Assembly (NCBI RefSeq): GCF_019704315.1
Contig: NZ_AP024597.1
Span: 2,046,001-2,110,000 of the forward strand
Origin: Stygiolobus caldivivus
Lineage (GTDB): Archaea > Thermoproteota > Thermoprotei_A > Sulfolobales > Sulfolobaceae
DNA: 64,000 nt
Reading direction: 5' to 3'
Within the stretch, counting starts at the first letter, position 1. Each line of letters opens with the position of its first letter. A model generated the notes under the pieces. That model did not search any database and was not told the origin of the DNA. It saw nothing but the letters and a program-made list of their open reading frames with translations. The position numbers and the translations under genes are program-made. This document shows, one piece after another, positions 10,052-19,135 of this stretch.

Positions 10052-10273
10052 ATGAATAAGGAGGAATTGAAGGCAGTAATACTTCAGGTATTGAAAGATA
10101 ATAAAAATGAGGGCTTGACATCAACTCAAATTAGAAATATTTTAATCGACAAAGGAGTAGAGTTCAATATGATTGAATTTAGAGAAGTGCTTGCTGACCT
10201 AACTAGGGAAGGTAAGGTGAAAAAAATACCAGACTATCAATCAAAGAAGTTTAAGTTTTTCTATGAAGGCTGA
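10052..10273 (+). CDS. Small winged-HTH protein
   Basis: A 73-aa protein that looks like a single winged helix: KEELKAVILQVLKDN, then TSTQIRNILIDKGVEFNMIE, then VLADLTREGKVKKI and a short wing ending in an aromatic tail. It is a plausible DNA-binding or protein-docking module of unknown target. Its 3' end overlaps the convergent mrp-like gene by 13 bp. Confidence 0.65.
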   Translation: MNKEELKAVILQVLKDNKNEGLTSTQIRNILIDKGVEFNMIEFREVLADLTREGKVKKIPDYQSKKFKFFYEG

Positions 10274-11172
10274 TCACTGCTGTTTTGTTCTACCACGTGA
10301 ATTACTTTTTCAGCTATGTTCATGAACTCCTTTGATGCGGGGTCGTCAGGGTATTTTAGGAAGAAGGGTTCACCTAAGTCATTAGCTTGTGCTACCACCG
10401 GGTCTAAAGGTATTTGCCCTAATAATGGTACACCCATTTCCTCAGCCATTTTCTTTCCTTTTCCTTCTCCGAATATGTAATAAGGTTTGTTATCGCTAGG
10501 ACACAGGAAGTAGCTCATATTCTCTACTACACCTAAGATTTTCGCGTTTATGGTCTTTGCGAATGTAATTGACCTCTTAACCGCTAGTGTGGATACTTCA
10601 GAGGGTATGGTAACTATTATCATCCCGGTGAGGTTCGGGACTAATTGGGCAACTGATAAAGCCTCATCTCCGGTGCCAGGTGGCATGTCTATAATGAGGT
10701 AATCAAGCTCTCCCCACTTAACATCTCCTAAAAACTGTTTAATTGCCGTATGTTTAATAGCTCCTCTCCATACTACTGGTGTATCATCTCTAGGTAGGAG
10801 GAAATCTATTGAAACAACTTTTATACCGAAAGGTCCAACGACTGGGTTTATATCTCCTTTATCATCAGCAGTAAGGTATTGTCCTCTTACTCCCAACATC
10901 TTTGGGACTGAGGGACCGTGAAAGTCGACATCAACTATTCCTACGCTTCTTCCTGCAGCAGCTAACGCCATTGCAAGATTAGATGAAACGAATGACTTAC
11001 CTACTCCTCCCTTTCCGCTTAATACCGCTATTTTATACTTAACTGTTTTCATTTTCATCTGTATTTTCAGGTCAGCAGCTTGAGGAGCCTGTGGTGCCGT
11101 TTTTCTCAAGTCTCTCGGCTGTCTACTAGGTTGTGGAGAAGAGATCCTGAACGGGTTATTTCCGCTACTCAA
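10261..11172 (-). CDS. Mrp/NBP35-family Fe-S carrier ATPase
   Basis: P-loop ATPase of the Mrp/Nbp35/ApbC family, thought to receive and deliver Fe-S clusters to apoproteins; 303 aa. A Gln/Pro-rich N-terminal tail of about 40 residues precedes the deviant Walker A GKGGVGKS. The DxD-type switch is seen in DVDFHGPSVPKMLG and DMPPGTGDEA. The C-terminal region lacks an obvious CPxC pair (a single Cys in YFLCPSDNK), so cluster binding by the classical motif is not visible. It is transcribed after the AK6-like kinase gene. Confidence 0.87.
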   Translation of the reverse strand: MSSGNNPFRISSPQPSRQPRDLRKTAPQAPQAADLKIQMKMKTVKYKIAVLSGKGGVGKSFVSSNLAMALAAAGRSVGIVDVDFHGPSVPKMLGVRGQYLTADDKGDINPVVGPFGIKVVSIDFLLPRDDTPVVWRGAIKHTAIKQFLGDVKWGELDYLIIDMPPGTGDEALSVAQLVPNLTGMIIVTIPSEVSTLAVKRSITFAKTINAKILGVVENMSYFLCPSDNKPYYIFGEGKGKKMAEEMGVPLLGQIPLDPVVAQANDLGEPFFLKYPDDPASKEFMNIAEKVIHVVEQNSSDQPS

Positions 11173-11175
11173 ATC

Positions 11176-11763
11176 CTATTCACTAGTTTCATAATCTTCG
11201 TTTTTGCTAATAACCTTATCTAATTCAAAGAGTAATAACTGTACTTTTTCATCTCCTAACCAGTCGATTTTCTCACACATTTCTTTTTCAATTTTATCAA
11301 GAATTTCGTCCAAACTTTTATTAGAAGTGTCTATCTCACATACTTTGCTAAAACTTTCACTAGCCTCTCTACTTACAATACCTAATATTTCAGCCTCAAC
11401 GTTTTCAGCTACTTTTAACTCGTTCCAACCCCTTTTTTTGAGCTCTTCGTAGAGTATTAATGGGTTCCTACGAAGGACTATAACTTTGTCAGCCCTAGTA
11501 ACCAAGGCTGGATAAATTGTCTCTATTACTAAATCTTTTTCTTTCAGGAGAAGTTGGTTCACAAGCAGTTCTGTTTTCTCTTCATCAATAATGTAGGTCT
11601 CTCTTTTCTCATCGAATTCAGAATACGCTTTATTTTGGATTAAAAAAGAAGAAAGGTGGATTAACTTAATATTAAGTTTTTTGGCGAGGGCGTTAGCTAC
11701 TGTGGATTTACCTACACCCGGTGTACCTGAAACTACTATGATCAACAAGGAAAAATATTTCAC
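11176..11763 (-). CDS. AK6/Fap7-like adenylate kinase
   Basis: Small P-loop nucleotide kinase of 195 aa with Walker A SGTPGVGKST near the N-terminus. It is related to AK6/Fap7 (TAF9-associated adenylate kinase), which in archaea and eukaryotes helps mature the small ribosomal subunit through Rps14. The NMP-binding part contains VIETIYPAL and the base-recognition RRNPLIL. The GTG start overlaps the stop of the upstream two-helix membrane protein by 4 bp. The last 40 residues are charged and poorly conserved. Confidence 0.78.
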   Translation of the reverse strand: MKYFSLLIIVVSGTPGVGKSTVANALAKKLNIKLIHLSSFLIQNKAYSEFDEKRETYIIDEEKTELLVNQLLLKEKDLVIETIYPALVTRADKVIVLRRNPLILYEELKKRGWNELKVAENVEAEILGIVSREASESFSKVCEIDTSNKSLDEILDKIEKEMCEKIDWLGDEKVQLLLFELDKVISKNEDYETSE

Positions 11764-11921
11764 CAGAAGGCTAAAATTGTTTCTACTACATAAAGCGTTA
11801 TAGATATGCCTATTAAGAGCAGTTTTATATCCCTATCTCCGCTTCCTTTCCATATCTCATATATCCCGTAAGGGAACATGGCAAGTCCAATGAAGAATAA
11901 TATTAATTCTATTATATTCAC
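11760..11921 (-). CDS. Small two-helix membrane protein
   Basis: A 53-aa open frame with two hydrophobic segments (IIELILFFIGLAMFPYGIY and LLLIGISITLYVVETILAFW) separated by a charged turn WKGSGDRD. It starts at GTG and overlaps both neighbours by 4 bp in stop/start fashion (rhomboid upstream, AK6-like kinase downstream), which supports real translation. Function is unknown; the context suggests a membrane partner of the protease genes. Confidence 0.65.
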   Translation of the reverse strand: MNIIELILFFIGLAMFPYGIYEIWKGSGDRDIKLLLIGISITLYVVETILAFW

Positions 11922-12490
11922 GTAATAGATCTTTGTTCATGTCTCAGTTTAAAAAGTAATAGAGAAAGTAATAACCCTGAGAGCGTGCCCCCTATATGCG
12001 CTAGTATATTAACTTGAAGAAAAGGGAAGAAGTCGCTTAATAATAGTGCTGCAACTAAGAGGATAATTCCTCCTTTTTCTCTTTCTTTCATGAACTCATA
12101 AAGTGCATAGAAAGCTAGTATTCCAAATATCCCCCCTGATGCTCCAGCCGAAGGTAAGCCATTAGGGTATATTAGTAGGTATAAGATGTTTCCAAATATA
12201 CCGGTTAGGAAGAATATCAGTAATTCTATTTTCCCTTCTTTAGACCTAAAGAGGTAGTAGATTAGATATAGCGCTATTTCATTAAACGAGAAATCTATTA
12301 CACTTGGTGTTACCAAAATTGAGGTGACTAGTTCCCAGTAAAAGTGGTATTCTATTATTAGTTCGTTATATTGGATAAGAAAGACCAGATAGAAAGGGTT
12401 CAGGAAATACAGTATTTGCCCTATAGCGTATCCAATACCTACCAAGATCATTATTGTTATTGTAGCTGGTAGGGAGAGCTTTCCATCCAT
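11918..12490 (-). CDS. Rhomboid-family intramembrane serine protease
   Basis: A 190-aa protein with about six membrane helices. The catalytic serine is in GASGG (S118) and the partner histidine in LAHIGG (H165), the standard Ser-His dyad. Rhomboids cut transmembrane substrates within the bilayer. It lies 24 bp downstream of a site-2 protease gene on the same strand, so two different intramembrane proteases are encoded side by side. Confidence 0.88.
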   Translation of the reverse strand: MDGKLSLPATITIMILVGIGYAIGQILYFLNPFYLVFLIQYNELIIEYHFYWELVTSILVTPSVIDFSFNEIALYLIYYLFRSKEGKIELLIFFLTGIFGNILYLLIYPNGLPSAGASGGIFGILAFYALYEFMKEREKGGIILLVAALLLSDFFPFLQVNILAHIGGTLSGLLLSLLLFKLRHEQRSIT

Positions 12491-12514
12491 TTAACCACTC
12501 CTGCATAAAACAGG

Positions 12515-13117
12515 TTACACGAACAAGAACGTCAACACGAACGATATCAGCACTCCAGCTATCCATACGGTCTTGTTCCACCTAAATACTTTAAAACCGT
12601 CTAGGGGTGGTATTGGGATTAAGTTAAAGAACGCTACGTAAGCGTTAAAAGCAAATATCTGGGATAGAATAGTTTCAACTATCGAATCATTATGTATAAA
12701 ACCGAGGCTTATTAAAGCTAAAAAGGCTATTATCAAATTTGTTAGCGGTCCGAAAAAGGCTGTTTTTCCTTCAAGTTCTTGGCCCATATACCCAAACCTG
12801 CAAAATATCGCGGTGAAACCTGATACGAAGATCAGGATTCCTATATGAAGGATACTGCTCAACAAGTTTACAAGTAGCGTTACAGTAAATCCCTTAAAAC
12901 TTAATACGAACCTTGAGTTACAGCCATAACTACGTGCACTCTGTCTGTGTGCTATCTCATGTGGGACTATTGCAGTTGTCGCTGTCAGAACCGAGATACC
13001 GAAATATAAGGGGTTCAGTGAGAGAAATGCTACAGCTAGGGAGAGAATAGCTAAGACGAAAGATAGTGCTTCATTTAGGTCTCTAAATCTCAGTTCAAGA
13101 TCGTTAATAAAGCTCAA
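12515..13117 (-). CDS. Site-2-protease-like M50 metalloprotease
   Basis: Zinc metalloprotease embedded in the membrane, 200 aa. The zinc motif HEIAH (53-57) lies in the first helix group. The second conserved block PIPPLDGFKV supplies the third ligand Asp. There is no PDZ or CBS domain, as in the minimal archaeal S2P type. It is first in the run S2P, rhomboid, two-helix protein, AK6-like kinase, Mrp. Confidence 0.88.
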   Translation of the reverse strand: MSFINDLELRFRDLNEALSFVLAILSLAVAFLSLNPLYFGISVLTATTAIVPHEIAHRQSARSYGCNSRFVLSFKGFTVTLLVNLLSSILHIGILIFVSGFTAIFCRFGYMGQELEGKTAFFGPLTNLIIAFLALISLGFIHNDSIVETILSQIFAFNAYVAFFNLIPIPPLDGFKVFRWNKTVWIAGVLISFVLTFLFV

Positions 13118-13157
13118 GAGTCATCTTTCAAACTAGTCTCAGCCGTAGCTAAAAACT

Positions 13158-13739
13158 TTATTGAATCTTTAAATTTGCTGAATATTCGAAATTAGGCGAT
13201 TCTATACGCCAGATCAAACCTCTTTTCTTATCGTCCATCGATATCATTCTTTCTCTGACAATCCCCTCAAAGCTGACATTAGATAACTTCTTGAAGGCGT
13301 TAAATGCTTCAAAGACGGCAAACTTGTACGGGTACGGCATATTTATTTTTACACAGTTTATACTTAGCATGTTCTTCATAGTAGTCAACATAGCTGTGTC
13401 GAAGAACTCTGGTTTACTGAAAGTCACTTGCGCGGTATCACCGTAGTTAATTATAGTTACGAAGGTATGTATCTCATCGTTTCCTTTTAGGATCCAAAGC
13501 TCAAAAATTGTACCTAAATTACACGGTTCTATCATTCGATGCTCTCCGCTCGTGTAGGAAGTGGAATAAGGTGTTTTTTCTTCTACGAATTCAGACAGAG
13601 AATTTACAAAAGCCTTCGGCTTTACACCTACTTTTCTTAACTCTTCTATCACGTGACGGGTTAACCCTATAACGTTGTTATCTTCCGATAGAAACTTAGC
13701 GTCACCTTCAATTTTATTTATGTATGCTTCATATTTCAC
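13158..13739 (-). CDS. Conserved-looking protein of unknown function
   Basis: A 193-aa soluble protein with no motif I recognise. It has a helical N-terminus (LTRHVIEELRKVGVKPKAFV) and a beta-rich centre with a single Cys in the EPCNLGTIFELW segment. Normal codon use and a clean fit between neighbours support expression. It follows a small acidic ORF on the same strand and precedes the S2P gene. Confidence 0.6.
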   Translation of the reverse strand: MKYEAYINKIEGDAKFLSEDNNVIGLTRHVIEELRKVGVKPKAFVNSLSEFVEEKTPYSTSYTSGEHRMIEPCNLGTIFELWILKGNDEIHTFVTIINYGDTAQVTFSKPEFFDTAMLTTMKNMLSINCVKINMPYPYKFAVFEAFNAFKKLSNVSFEGIVRERMISMDDKKRGLIWRIESPNFEYSANLKIQ

Positions 13740-13747
13740 AATATTTT

Positions 13748-13915
13748 TTATTTTGAGTTTCCGTTTAAATACTTTGCATATAATTCAGCTTCAATATTCA
13801 TATTTTTTATTAATATAAGTTGGACTAGTTCCTTATCTTTTTCATTTACTTCTGATGTTTTTATTATTTGCTCTACCTCTTCTAATATTTTAACCACTTC
13901 ACTTAGATCAGGCAT
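13748..13915 (-). CDS. Small acidic helical protein
   Basis: A 55-aa frame beginning MPDLSEVVKILEEVEQIIK; it is predicted to be two amphipathic helices. It ends 8 bp before the 193-aa unknown gene on the same strand, suggesting a two-gene unit. No homology is recognised. Support is the ATG, the gene-like composition and the absence of any competing frame. Confidence 0.5.
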   Translation of the reverse strand: MPDLSEVVKILEEVEQIIKTSEVNEKDKELVQLILIKNMNIEAELYAKYLNGNSK

Positions 13916-13983
13916 GAAAAGAAATAAGCAACAACATCTACTTAAATAATTTGAAAATTACAACTAGTATTACTAACACCTAA

Positions 13984-14916
13984 TTAATTTTCGGTTATCT
14001 CCCTGTAAGCTCTTCCAATTTCTATAACTTTTTTTACTACCTCTATTGGGTCTTTCCCGAATACATAAGTGTTTGCCTCTATTCCCTTTCCGCCCAGGTG
14101 TACCACACAGTCAAGTTCTGGGCTATAAACTCTCAATATGTCGTTGACGATTTCGTCGTCAGAAACTATTGAGTCTTTAGGTCCTATGTAAGCTACTTTT
14201 AAACCCATTTTTTTTATTGCTTTGTCTACCTTATCATCGAATTTTATATTCATCACCGACCTAATCTCACTGTTCCTTATCATCACATTTAGTAAGATTT
14301 TAGACAAGTGCTTGCTTGCCCCCCACATAGGTCTAGAAGCAGGAGTAGGTAAGCCCATCACTTTAGTTATCCTCCCTGCTACGGCAATAATATCGTTCTC
14401 ACTTTTCGCGTTTTGCCTAGCGTAAGCCAAGTTACTCAAGACTTCAGGTATAAGGGGTGTCACGAGTGTATTCTGAACCATAGATAATGCTATTTCCATC
14501 TGGTCTTCTTCTTTTGTCCTATATAGGTTTTTACAAATTTCACAGTCTTGAGGTATATACTTATCCTTCTCTTTATGATATTTGCAAAGTTTTAGTTCAC
14601 TTAGTTCCTTTAAGCCGAAATCGGTCAGGTAATACATAGCTCCTTTTACATCGTTATTAGTTAAGAGGTCTACGAGAGTATTCAATAAAGACGCGACTTC
14701 TTCGCTAGAGATCCCCATTTCGTTTAGCTTTTCAATCCCTTTACTTTCATCTTCATCCAAGTACTGTTTTACAGCGGGTTGGGTAACACCTAATAGTCCC
14801 GATATTTTGCTCTGGCTCATACCATATTCTCTAAGTTTTTTAGCTAGTAACATCCTAATTGTAGGAGTGAGCTCGTCAGTGATCAATGATAATGGTGTTT
14901 TGACCACGGTTATCAC
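13984..14916 (-). CDS. ThiN-domain transcriptional regulator (ThiR-type)
   Basis: A 310-aa fusion of an N-terminal HTH (MSQSKISGLLGVTQPAVKQY) with a C-terminal ThiN domain (about residues 140-305). ThiN alone makes thiamine phosphate in ThiDN enzymes. When fused to an HTH it serves as the thiamine-phosphate-sensing repressor of thiamine genes in archaea. A Cys pair pattern (C106-x-x-H, C118-x-x-C) sits between the domains and could bind a metal. It diverges from the NurA-like gene with overlapping 5' ends. Confidence 0.82.
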   Translation of the reverse strand: MITVVKTPLSLITDELTPTIRMLLAKKLREYGMSQSKISGLLGVTQPAVKQYLDEDESKGIEKLNEMGISSEEVASLLNTLVDLLTNNDVKGAMYYLTDFGLKELSELKLCKYHKEKDKYIPQDCEICKNLYRTKEEDQMEIALSMVQNTLVTPLIPEVLSNLAYARQNAKSENDIIAVAGRITKVMGLPTPASRPMWGASKHLSKILLNVMIRNSEIRSVMNIKFDDKVDKAIKKMGLKVAYIGPKDSIVSDDEIVNDILRVYSPELDCVVHLGGKGIEANTYVFGKDPIEVVKKVIEIGRAYREITEN

Positions 14917-15580
14917 ATTACCAGGAATACAAAATAAACAGTATAGTTTTAAAGCAATAGATGGTAGTTTCCACGAGCTAAAGACTAGAGAAGGTGATTC
15001 AGGTTATATAACGCTTGGAATAGTAAAAGGAAAAATACTAGACTCAGCGTTTGTCATAGACGAAATAAACTACGATGAAGCTATCTGCGTGAAATGTAGC
15101 CCTGAGGAAGCAATGAGGGAAATGGAGTACGAAGAAGCCAGAAAGAGCAGGAACGAAGTCGATATTATACTCATGGACAGGAAGTTAAGTTATGACAACC
15201 TAGACGTACCGGATAACGTCATTGCGATAGTAAAAGACCCCTCAGTAGTAAATGTCAATGTAGATAAAGAAGAACCTTGGTTGATAGAAGCTTATAGTAA
15301 GGGTAAGATCAGGGGCGCTTATTTCAAACTTGTCAATATCTCGTGGGTTTTTCTGGTAGAGACTCCTAGTAACTTACCGTGGAGTGAAATATTATATATC
15401 CTTTATGTGCTCGGGACGGAACCCATACCTGAAGCGTTAGGATATAATTATCCCCTATATCTTGCTGATAAAGTTGCTAAGTATTACCGAGATAAAGGAA
15501 GTAGAATATTAAACTTTTTGAACAAAAACCCTAGTTATAGGGCTTTTCGCAGCCTAATGGAAAGGAATAGAAGGGGGTAG
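14900..15580 (+). CDS. NurA-like nuclease-domain protein
   Basis: A protein of about 226 aa. The N-terminal AIDGS motif (D21) and the C-terminal GYNYPLYLADKVAKYYRDK resemble the metal-binding start and helical end of NurA, the 5'-3' nuclease that works inside a HerA ring. It is shorter than canonical NurA (about 330 aa). It abuts a HerA-like ATPase, as nurA and herA do. The frame is open from 14807, but the ThiN gene occupies the other strand there; TTG 14900 is the last plausible start before the conserved part. Nuclease activity is inferred. Confidence 0.55.
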   Translation: MTTVITLPGIQNKQYSFKAIDGSFHELKTREGDSGYITLGIVKGKILDSAFVIDEINYDEAICVKCSPEEAMREMEYEEARKSRNEVDIILMDRKLSYDNLDVPDNVIAIVKDPSVVNVNVDKEEPWLIEAYSKGKIRGAYFKLVNISWVFLVETPSNLPWSEILYILYVLGTEPIPEALGYNYPLYLADKVAKYYRDKGSRILNFLNKNPSYRAFRSLMERNRRG

Positions 15581-17320
15581 GTGAGTATTATTTTCTCTGA
15601 GGTAGAGGGAAGGTTAAGAGAAATTAAATCATTCACAAGGCCCACGGCTGACGGTAGGGGTTCAGTAACTTTTAGAGTTTTTATTATCGAGATGCCCTTT
15701 TCACGTGATAGTCCAATAGATGCTGGAAAACTTTTGGCAGTAGAGACAATAAAGAGAGGTTATTACTTACTTTTAGAGGTTACTGATTATTTTCCCCAAC
15801 ATTACGGTATGGTAAGCCTAGATGGCACGGTACCTCCAGAGTTAAGAGAGGAGATAATGAAGAGAGTAGAAGAAAAATGGGAGAGTAAGGAAGCATGGAT
15901 AGAAGTTTTTGCATCACCAGTAGGGTACGTAATGAAAGTTGATGGGGACATAGAATTCAGACGCGGATATATCCCCCCTTTACTTGGGTCAAAAGTTAAG
16001 CTCTTTACCCAAGAGACGTTTGAGAGGTTTGTATTCTATGAAAATGGGGTGAGTATCGGAAAACTAATTAACGAAAATGTCGAACTCAAGCTTAATATAG
16101 AAAAAGCTATAAAATATCATATAGGAGTTTTTGCCTATACAGGTTCTGGGAAATCAAATTTAACTTCTGTTTTGATAAGAAAGGCCTTGAGTAGTATAAA
16201 AGACCTTAAGGTCATTATCGTTGATGTATCCATGGAGTACGGTATATTACTTTTAGACCAACTCCTAGCCTACGAATCACGTCTGATAACTCTCGACAGA
16301 CTGCCTAATAACCAAGTTGATGCTGGGAAAAGGCTCCTAAGGACTCATGTAATCCCTGAAGAGCTCATGGATCAACGGGAACAGCTTAAGACTGCTTTCG
16401 AAAAACTGTTTAGTCAAGGTAAATTGCGGAGATTATACATACCTCCTCAAGGGGTCACTTTCTTGACCTATGGAATGCTGATCGAGATGGTGAGGAGCCA
16501 GGCTGAGGACAAATACGTTGCTACAGCTCAGAAGCCATTTTTCTTGATGCTGCTTCACGAACTTGATAGACTTATGCGAGAGAATAAACTGAGTAAAGAT
16601 GATATTGTTGACGAAAACGTAATTTCCTCCCTAAACGAAATAGAGATGAAAGCTAGAGAGTCTGGTGTAAAGGAAAATGCTACTATTTTCTCTTTTATTT
16701 CAGCAATTAAGTCGTATATCGAGCTAAAACCGGTTGAAAGTGATGAATATGATGTTGAAAACCTAGCAATTGAACTGCTTGACCAAGACCCTTTGTCACC
16801 CAGACTTTTTATTGTAGAAACTCCTAATATGGACGACGCAAGGCTTGTAGTTTCTCTCCTCATTGATCAAGTATTCCTTAGGAGGAAAAGGTCTTTCTCT
16901 TCATCACCCGTAATTTTGTTCGTACTAGATGAGGCACAAGAATTTATACCATTCGAGTCTAGGCAGAAAGACTACAGTGAGTACTCTTCACTCGCTGTAG
17001 AAAAGTTATTAAGACACGGAAGAAAGTATCACCTCCATGCCCTAATTAGTACGCAAAGATTAGCGTATCTAAACACGAACGTCCTGCAACAAATCCATAC
17101 GTATTTCGTGAGCACACTCCCGAGGCCTTATGACAGACAGTTAATAGCGGAGACTTTCGGGATCTCAGATTCACTTATAGACAGGACTTTAAACTTTGAT
17201 ATAGGGCAATGGCTGCTTGTTAGTTTTAAAGCAGCCTTAAAGGAAGATATACCTATAATGTTTTATGCGGATAATAATATAAACGAGCTTAGGGAAAATT
17301 TATCTAAGGTACTCCGGTGA
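15581..17320 (+). CDS. HerA/FtsK-type DNA-translocase ATPase
   Basis: A 579-aa hexameric-translocase ATPase. An N-terminal beta-barrel-like region (about 1-120) precedes Walker [10 protein letters not shown] (about 185-193). Walker B is [11 protein letters not shown] (about 448-458), followed by the sensor [10 protein letters not shown] and an arginine-rich end PRPYDRQLI. It is distinct in length from the main HerA (about 500 aa) encoded with Mre11 and Rad50, neither of which is here. It starts with GTG immediately after the NurA-like gene and overlaps pcm by 4 bp. Confidence 0.85.
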   Translation: MSIIFSEVEGRLREIKSFTRPTADGRGSVTFRVFIIEMPFSRDSPIDAGKLLAVETIKRGYYLLLEVTDYFPQHYGMVSLDGTVPPELREEIMKRVEEKWESKEAWIEVFASPVGYVMKVDGDIEFRRGYIPPLLGSKVKLFTQETFERFVFYENGVSIGKLINENVELKLNIEKAIKYHIGVFAYTGSGKSNLTSVLIRKALSSIKDLKVIIVDVSMEYGILLLDQLLAYESRLITLDRLPNNQVDAGKRLLRTHVIPEELMDQREQLKTAFEKLFSQGKLRRLYIPPQGVTFLTYGMLIEMVRSQAEDKYVATAQKPFFLMLLHELDRLMRENKLSKDDIVDENVISSLNEIEMKARESGVKENATIFSFISAIKSYIELKPVESDEYDVENLAIELLDQDPLSPRLFIVETPNMDDARLVVSLLIDQVFLRRKRSFSSSPVILFVLDEAQEFIPFESRQKDYSEYSSLAVEKLLRHGRKYHLHALISTQRLAYLNTNVLQQIHTYFVSTLPRPYDRQLIAETFGISDSLIDRTLNFDIGQWLLVSFKAALKEDIPIMFYADNNINELRENLSKVLR

Positions 17321-17952
17321 GTGAAAAGGAAGAAGTATTTAACTACTTTTCTCGGCTTATCAATTCTAAAGAACTCCTTGACGCGTTTAAAAGAGTAGAC
17401 AGAATTAAATTTATCCCCGAACCGTTTAAGTCCTTAGCTTACTCTAAAGACTATTTAGATAAAGCAATACCAATAACGAAAAATTACAACACTACCGCAC
17501 TATCTCTAGGTATAATGATGTTAGACCTCCTGCAATTAAGGAGCGGGGATAAAGTCTTGGAGATAGGGACTGGGAGTGGTTACTACACCGCATTGATAGC
17601 TGAGGTCGTGGGTGGTGAAAATGTCTATTCCATGGAATATGATATTGAAGCTTATTCGTTAGCTAGGGCAAACCTTTCAGGATACGCTATTAACTTAATA
17701 TTAGGTGACGGGAGTATTGGATATGAAAAAGCTAAACCCTACGATAAGATCGTAGTTTGGGCCGCTTCTCCCACTTTTCCTTATGCCCTATACGCGCAAC
17801 TCAGAGACCGCGGTATTATGGTAGTCCCCATAGCTGACAGTGAAAATAAGCAGGGGCTTTATAAGATAGTTAAAGGTAATGAAGCTTTTATAGTAAAGGT
17901 ATCTGACGTTATATTTTCCAGATTAAGGGGCTTATGCGGATACTGGTACTAA
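17317..17952 (+). CDS. pcm: Protein-L-isoaspartate O-methyltransferase
   Basis: SAM-dependent repair enzyme that methylates isoaspartyl residues in aged proteins; 211 aa. Motif I is [20 protein letters not shown] and the post-motif VYSMEYD binds the SAM ribose. The upstream element [14 protein letters not shown] replaces the usual TISAPHM-type substrate loop, so substrate choice may differ. The GTG start overlaps the HerA-like stop by 4 bp. Confidence 0.85.
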   Translation: MSEKEEVFNYFSRLINSKELLDAFKRVDRIKFIPEPFKSLAYSKDYLDKAIPITKNYNTTALSLGIMMLDLLQLRSGDKVLEIGTGSGYYTALIAEVVGGENVYSMEYDIEAYSLARANLSGYAINLILGDGSIGYEKAKPYDKIVVWAASPTFPYALYAQLRDRGIMVVPIADSENKQGLYKIVKGNEAFIVKVSDVIFSRLRGLCGYWY

Positions 17953-17989
17953 CTTCTAATTTTTTAATTTTAAGACAGATTAGTGAGTG

Positions 17990-19078
17990 ATGGTATCGGT
18001 AAAAGAAGTTAAAGAGATGTTCAAACCGAAGCTTAAACCAATAATATGGGATGATAATGAAAACAAACTAACAGTCCTTGATCAGTCTGTACTACCTTTT
18101 CAAAAGGTATTTGTTGAGCTAAGGACTCCAGAAGACGTTGCAGACGCAATAAGATTAATGAAAGTCAGAGGTGCACCCGCAATAGGTATAACAGCTGCTT
18201 ATGGGATGGTATTAGCTGTTTTAAGGGCTGAAAACCTAAACGACGTCATAAAACTCATGCATGACGCTAAATCGGTAATGGATAAGGCTAGACCAACAGC
18301 TGTTAATTTATCTTGGGCTACGTCATATATGCTAAACCGAGCAAGAGAATATATAGAAAAGGGTGAAGCTAAAGACGTCAAGGAACTAATAACCCTCCTA
18401 AAGAAAGACGCTAATAAGATCTTTGATGACGAGCTAGAAGCTGAAATACAGATGGGGCTATATGGGCTCGAAAAGCTCAACCCCGGAGATGTAGTCCTTA
18501 CCCAATGCAACGCAGGGGGACTTGCTACAGGTACTGGGTTAGGCACGGCTCTAGCCCCGGTTAAGCTCGCACATATACTCGGGATAGACGTATCCGTGAT
18601 AGCCCCTGAGACGAGGCCTTGGTTACAAGGGAGTAGGTTAACAGTCTACGAACTGATGGAAGAAGGGATACCGGTAACACTAATCACGGACACAGCTGTA
18701 GGTCTGGTCATGTATAAGAAAATGGTTAACAGTGCTATGGTAGGTGCGGATAGGATCTTAGCTGATGGTCATGTATACAATAAGATTGGTACCTTTAAAG
18801 AGGCTGTAATAGCCCATGAAATGGGTATACCTTTTTACGTCCTTGCCCCCGTGTCCACTTTCGACCTGAAGAGTTCGGTAGATAATGTAAAGATAGAGGA
18901 AAGAGATCCTGATGAAGTCAGGACTGTTAGAGGGGTCCCAATAGCACCGGAAAACGTAAAGGTTTTCAACCCAGTCTTCGATGTGACACCGCCTAAATAT
19001 ATTACAGCAATTATAACCGAAAAAGGGGTAATATATCCACCTTTTGATAAAAATGTAAGGAAAATTATTGAAAAATGA
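17990..19078 (+). CDS. mtnA: MtnA/aIF2B-family sugar-phosphate isomerase
   Basis: A 362-aa member of the methylthioribose-1-phosphate isomerase/eIF2B-alpha superfamily. MtnA converts methylthioribose-1-P to methylthioribulose-1-P in methionine salvage. Typical blocks are [14 protein letters not shown] near the N-terminus, [11 protein letters not shown] with the catalytic Cys, [12 protein letters not shown] and [17 protein letters not shown] with the catalytic Asp. Ribose-1,5-bisphosphate isomerase is the main alternative, but the length and N-terminal domain favour MtnA. ATG 17990 is preferred to the adjacent GTG. Confidence 0.86.
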   Translation: MVSVKEVKEMFKPKLKPIIWDDNENKLTVLDQSVLPFQKVFVELRTPEDVADAIRLMKVRGAPAIGITAAYGMVLAVLRAENLNDVIKLMHDAKSVMDKARPTAVNLSWATSYMLNRAREYIEKGEAKDVKELITLLKKDANKIFDDELEAEIQMGLYGLEKLNPGDVVLTQCNAGGLATGTGLGTALAPVKLAHILGIDVSVIAPETRPWLQGSRLTVYELMEEGIPVTLITDTAVGLVMYKKMVNSAMVGADRILADGHVYNKIGTFKEAVIAHEMGIPFYVLAPVSTFDLKSSVDNVKIEERDPDEVRTVRGVPIAPENVKVFNPVFDVTPPKYITAIITEKGVIYPPFDKNVRKIIEK

Positions 19079-19100
19079 TATTACTCCAGTTTAAGCCCTA

Positions 19101-19110
19101 TTTTTTAAAA
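19101..19110 (+). promoter_or_regulatory. TATA box of the Xer recombinase gene
   Basis: TTTTTTAAAA lies 26-35 bases before the ATG at 19136, correct for an mRNA with almost no leader. Confidence 0.5.
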
Positions 19111-19135
19111 ATTCAGTTCACAAAGACATTAGGTA

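Noticed and set aside
14807-14899. Upstream start of the NurA-like protein
   Set aside because: These codons are the reverse strand of the ThiN regulator's HTH; the hydrophobic translation is a shadow.
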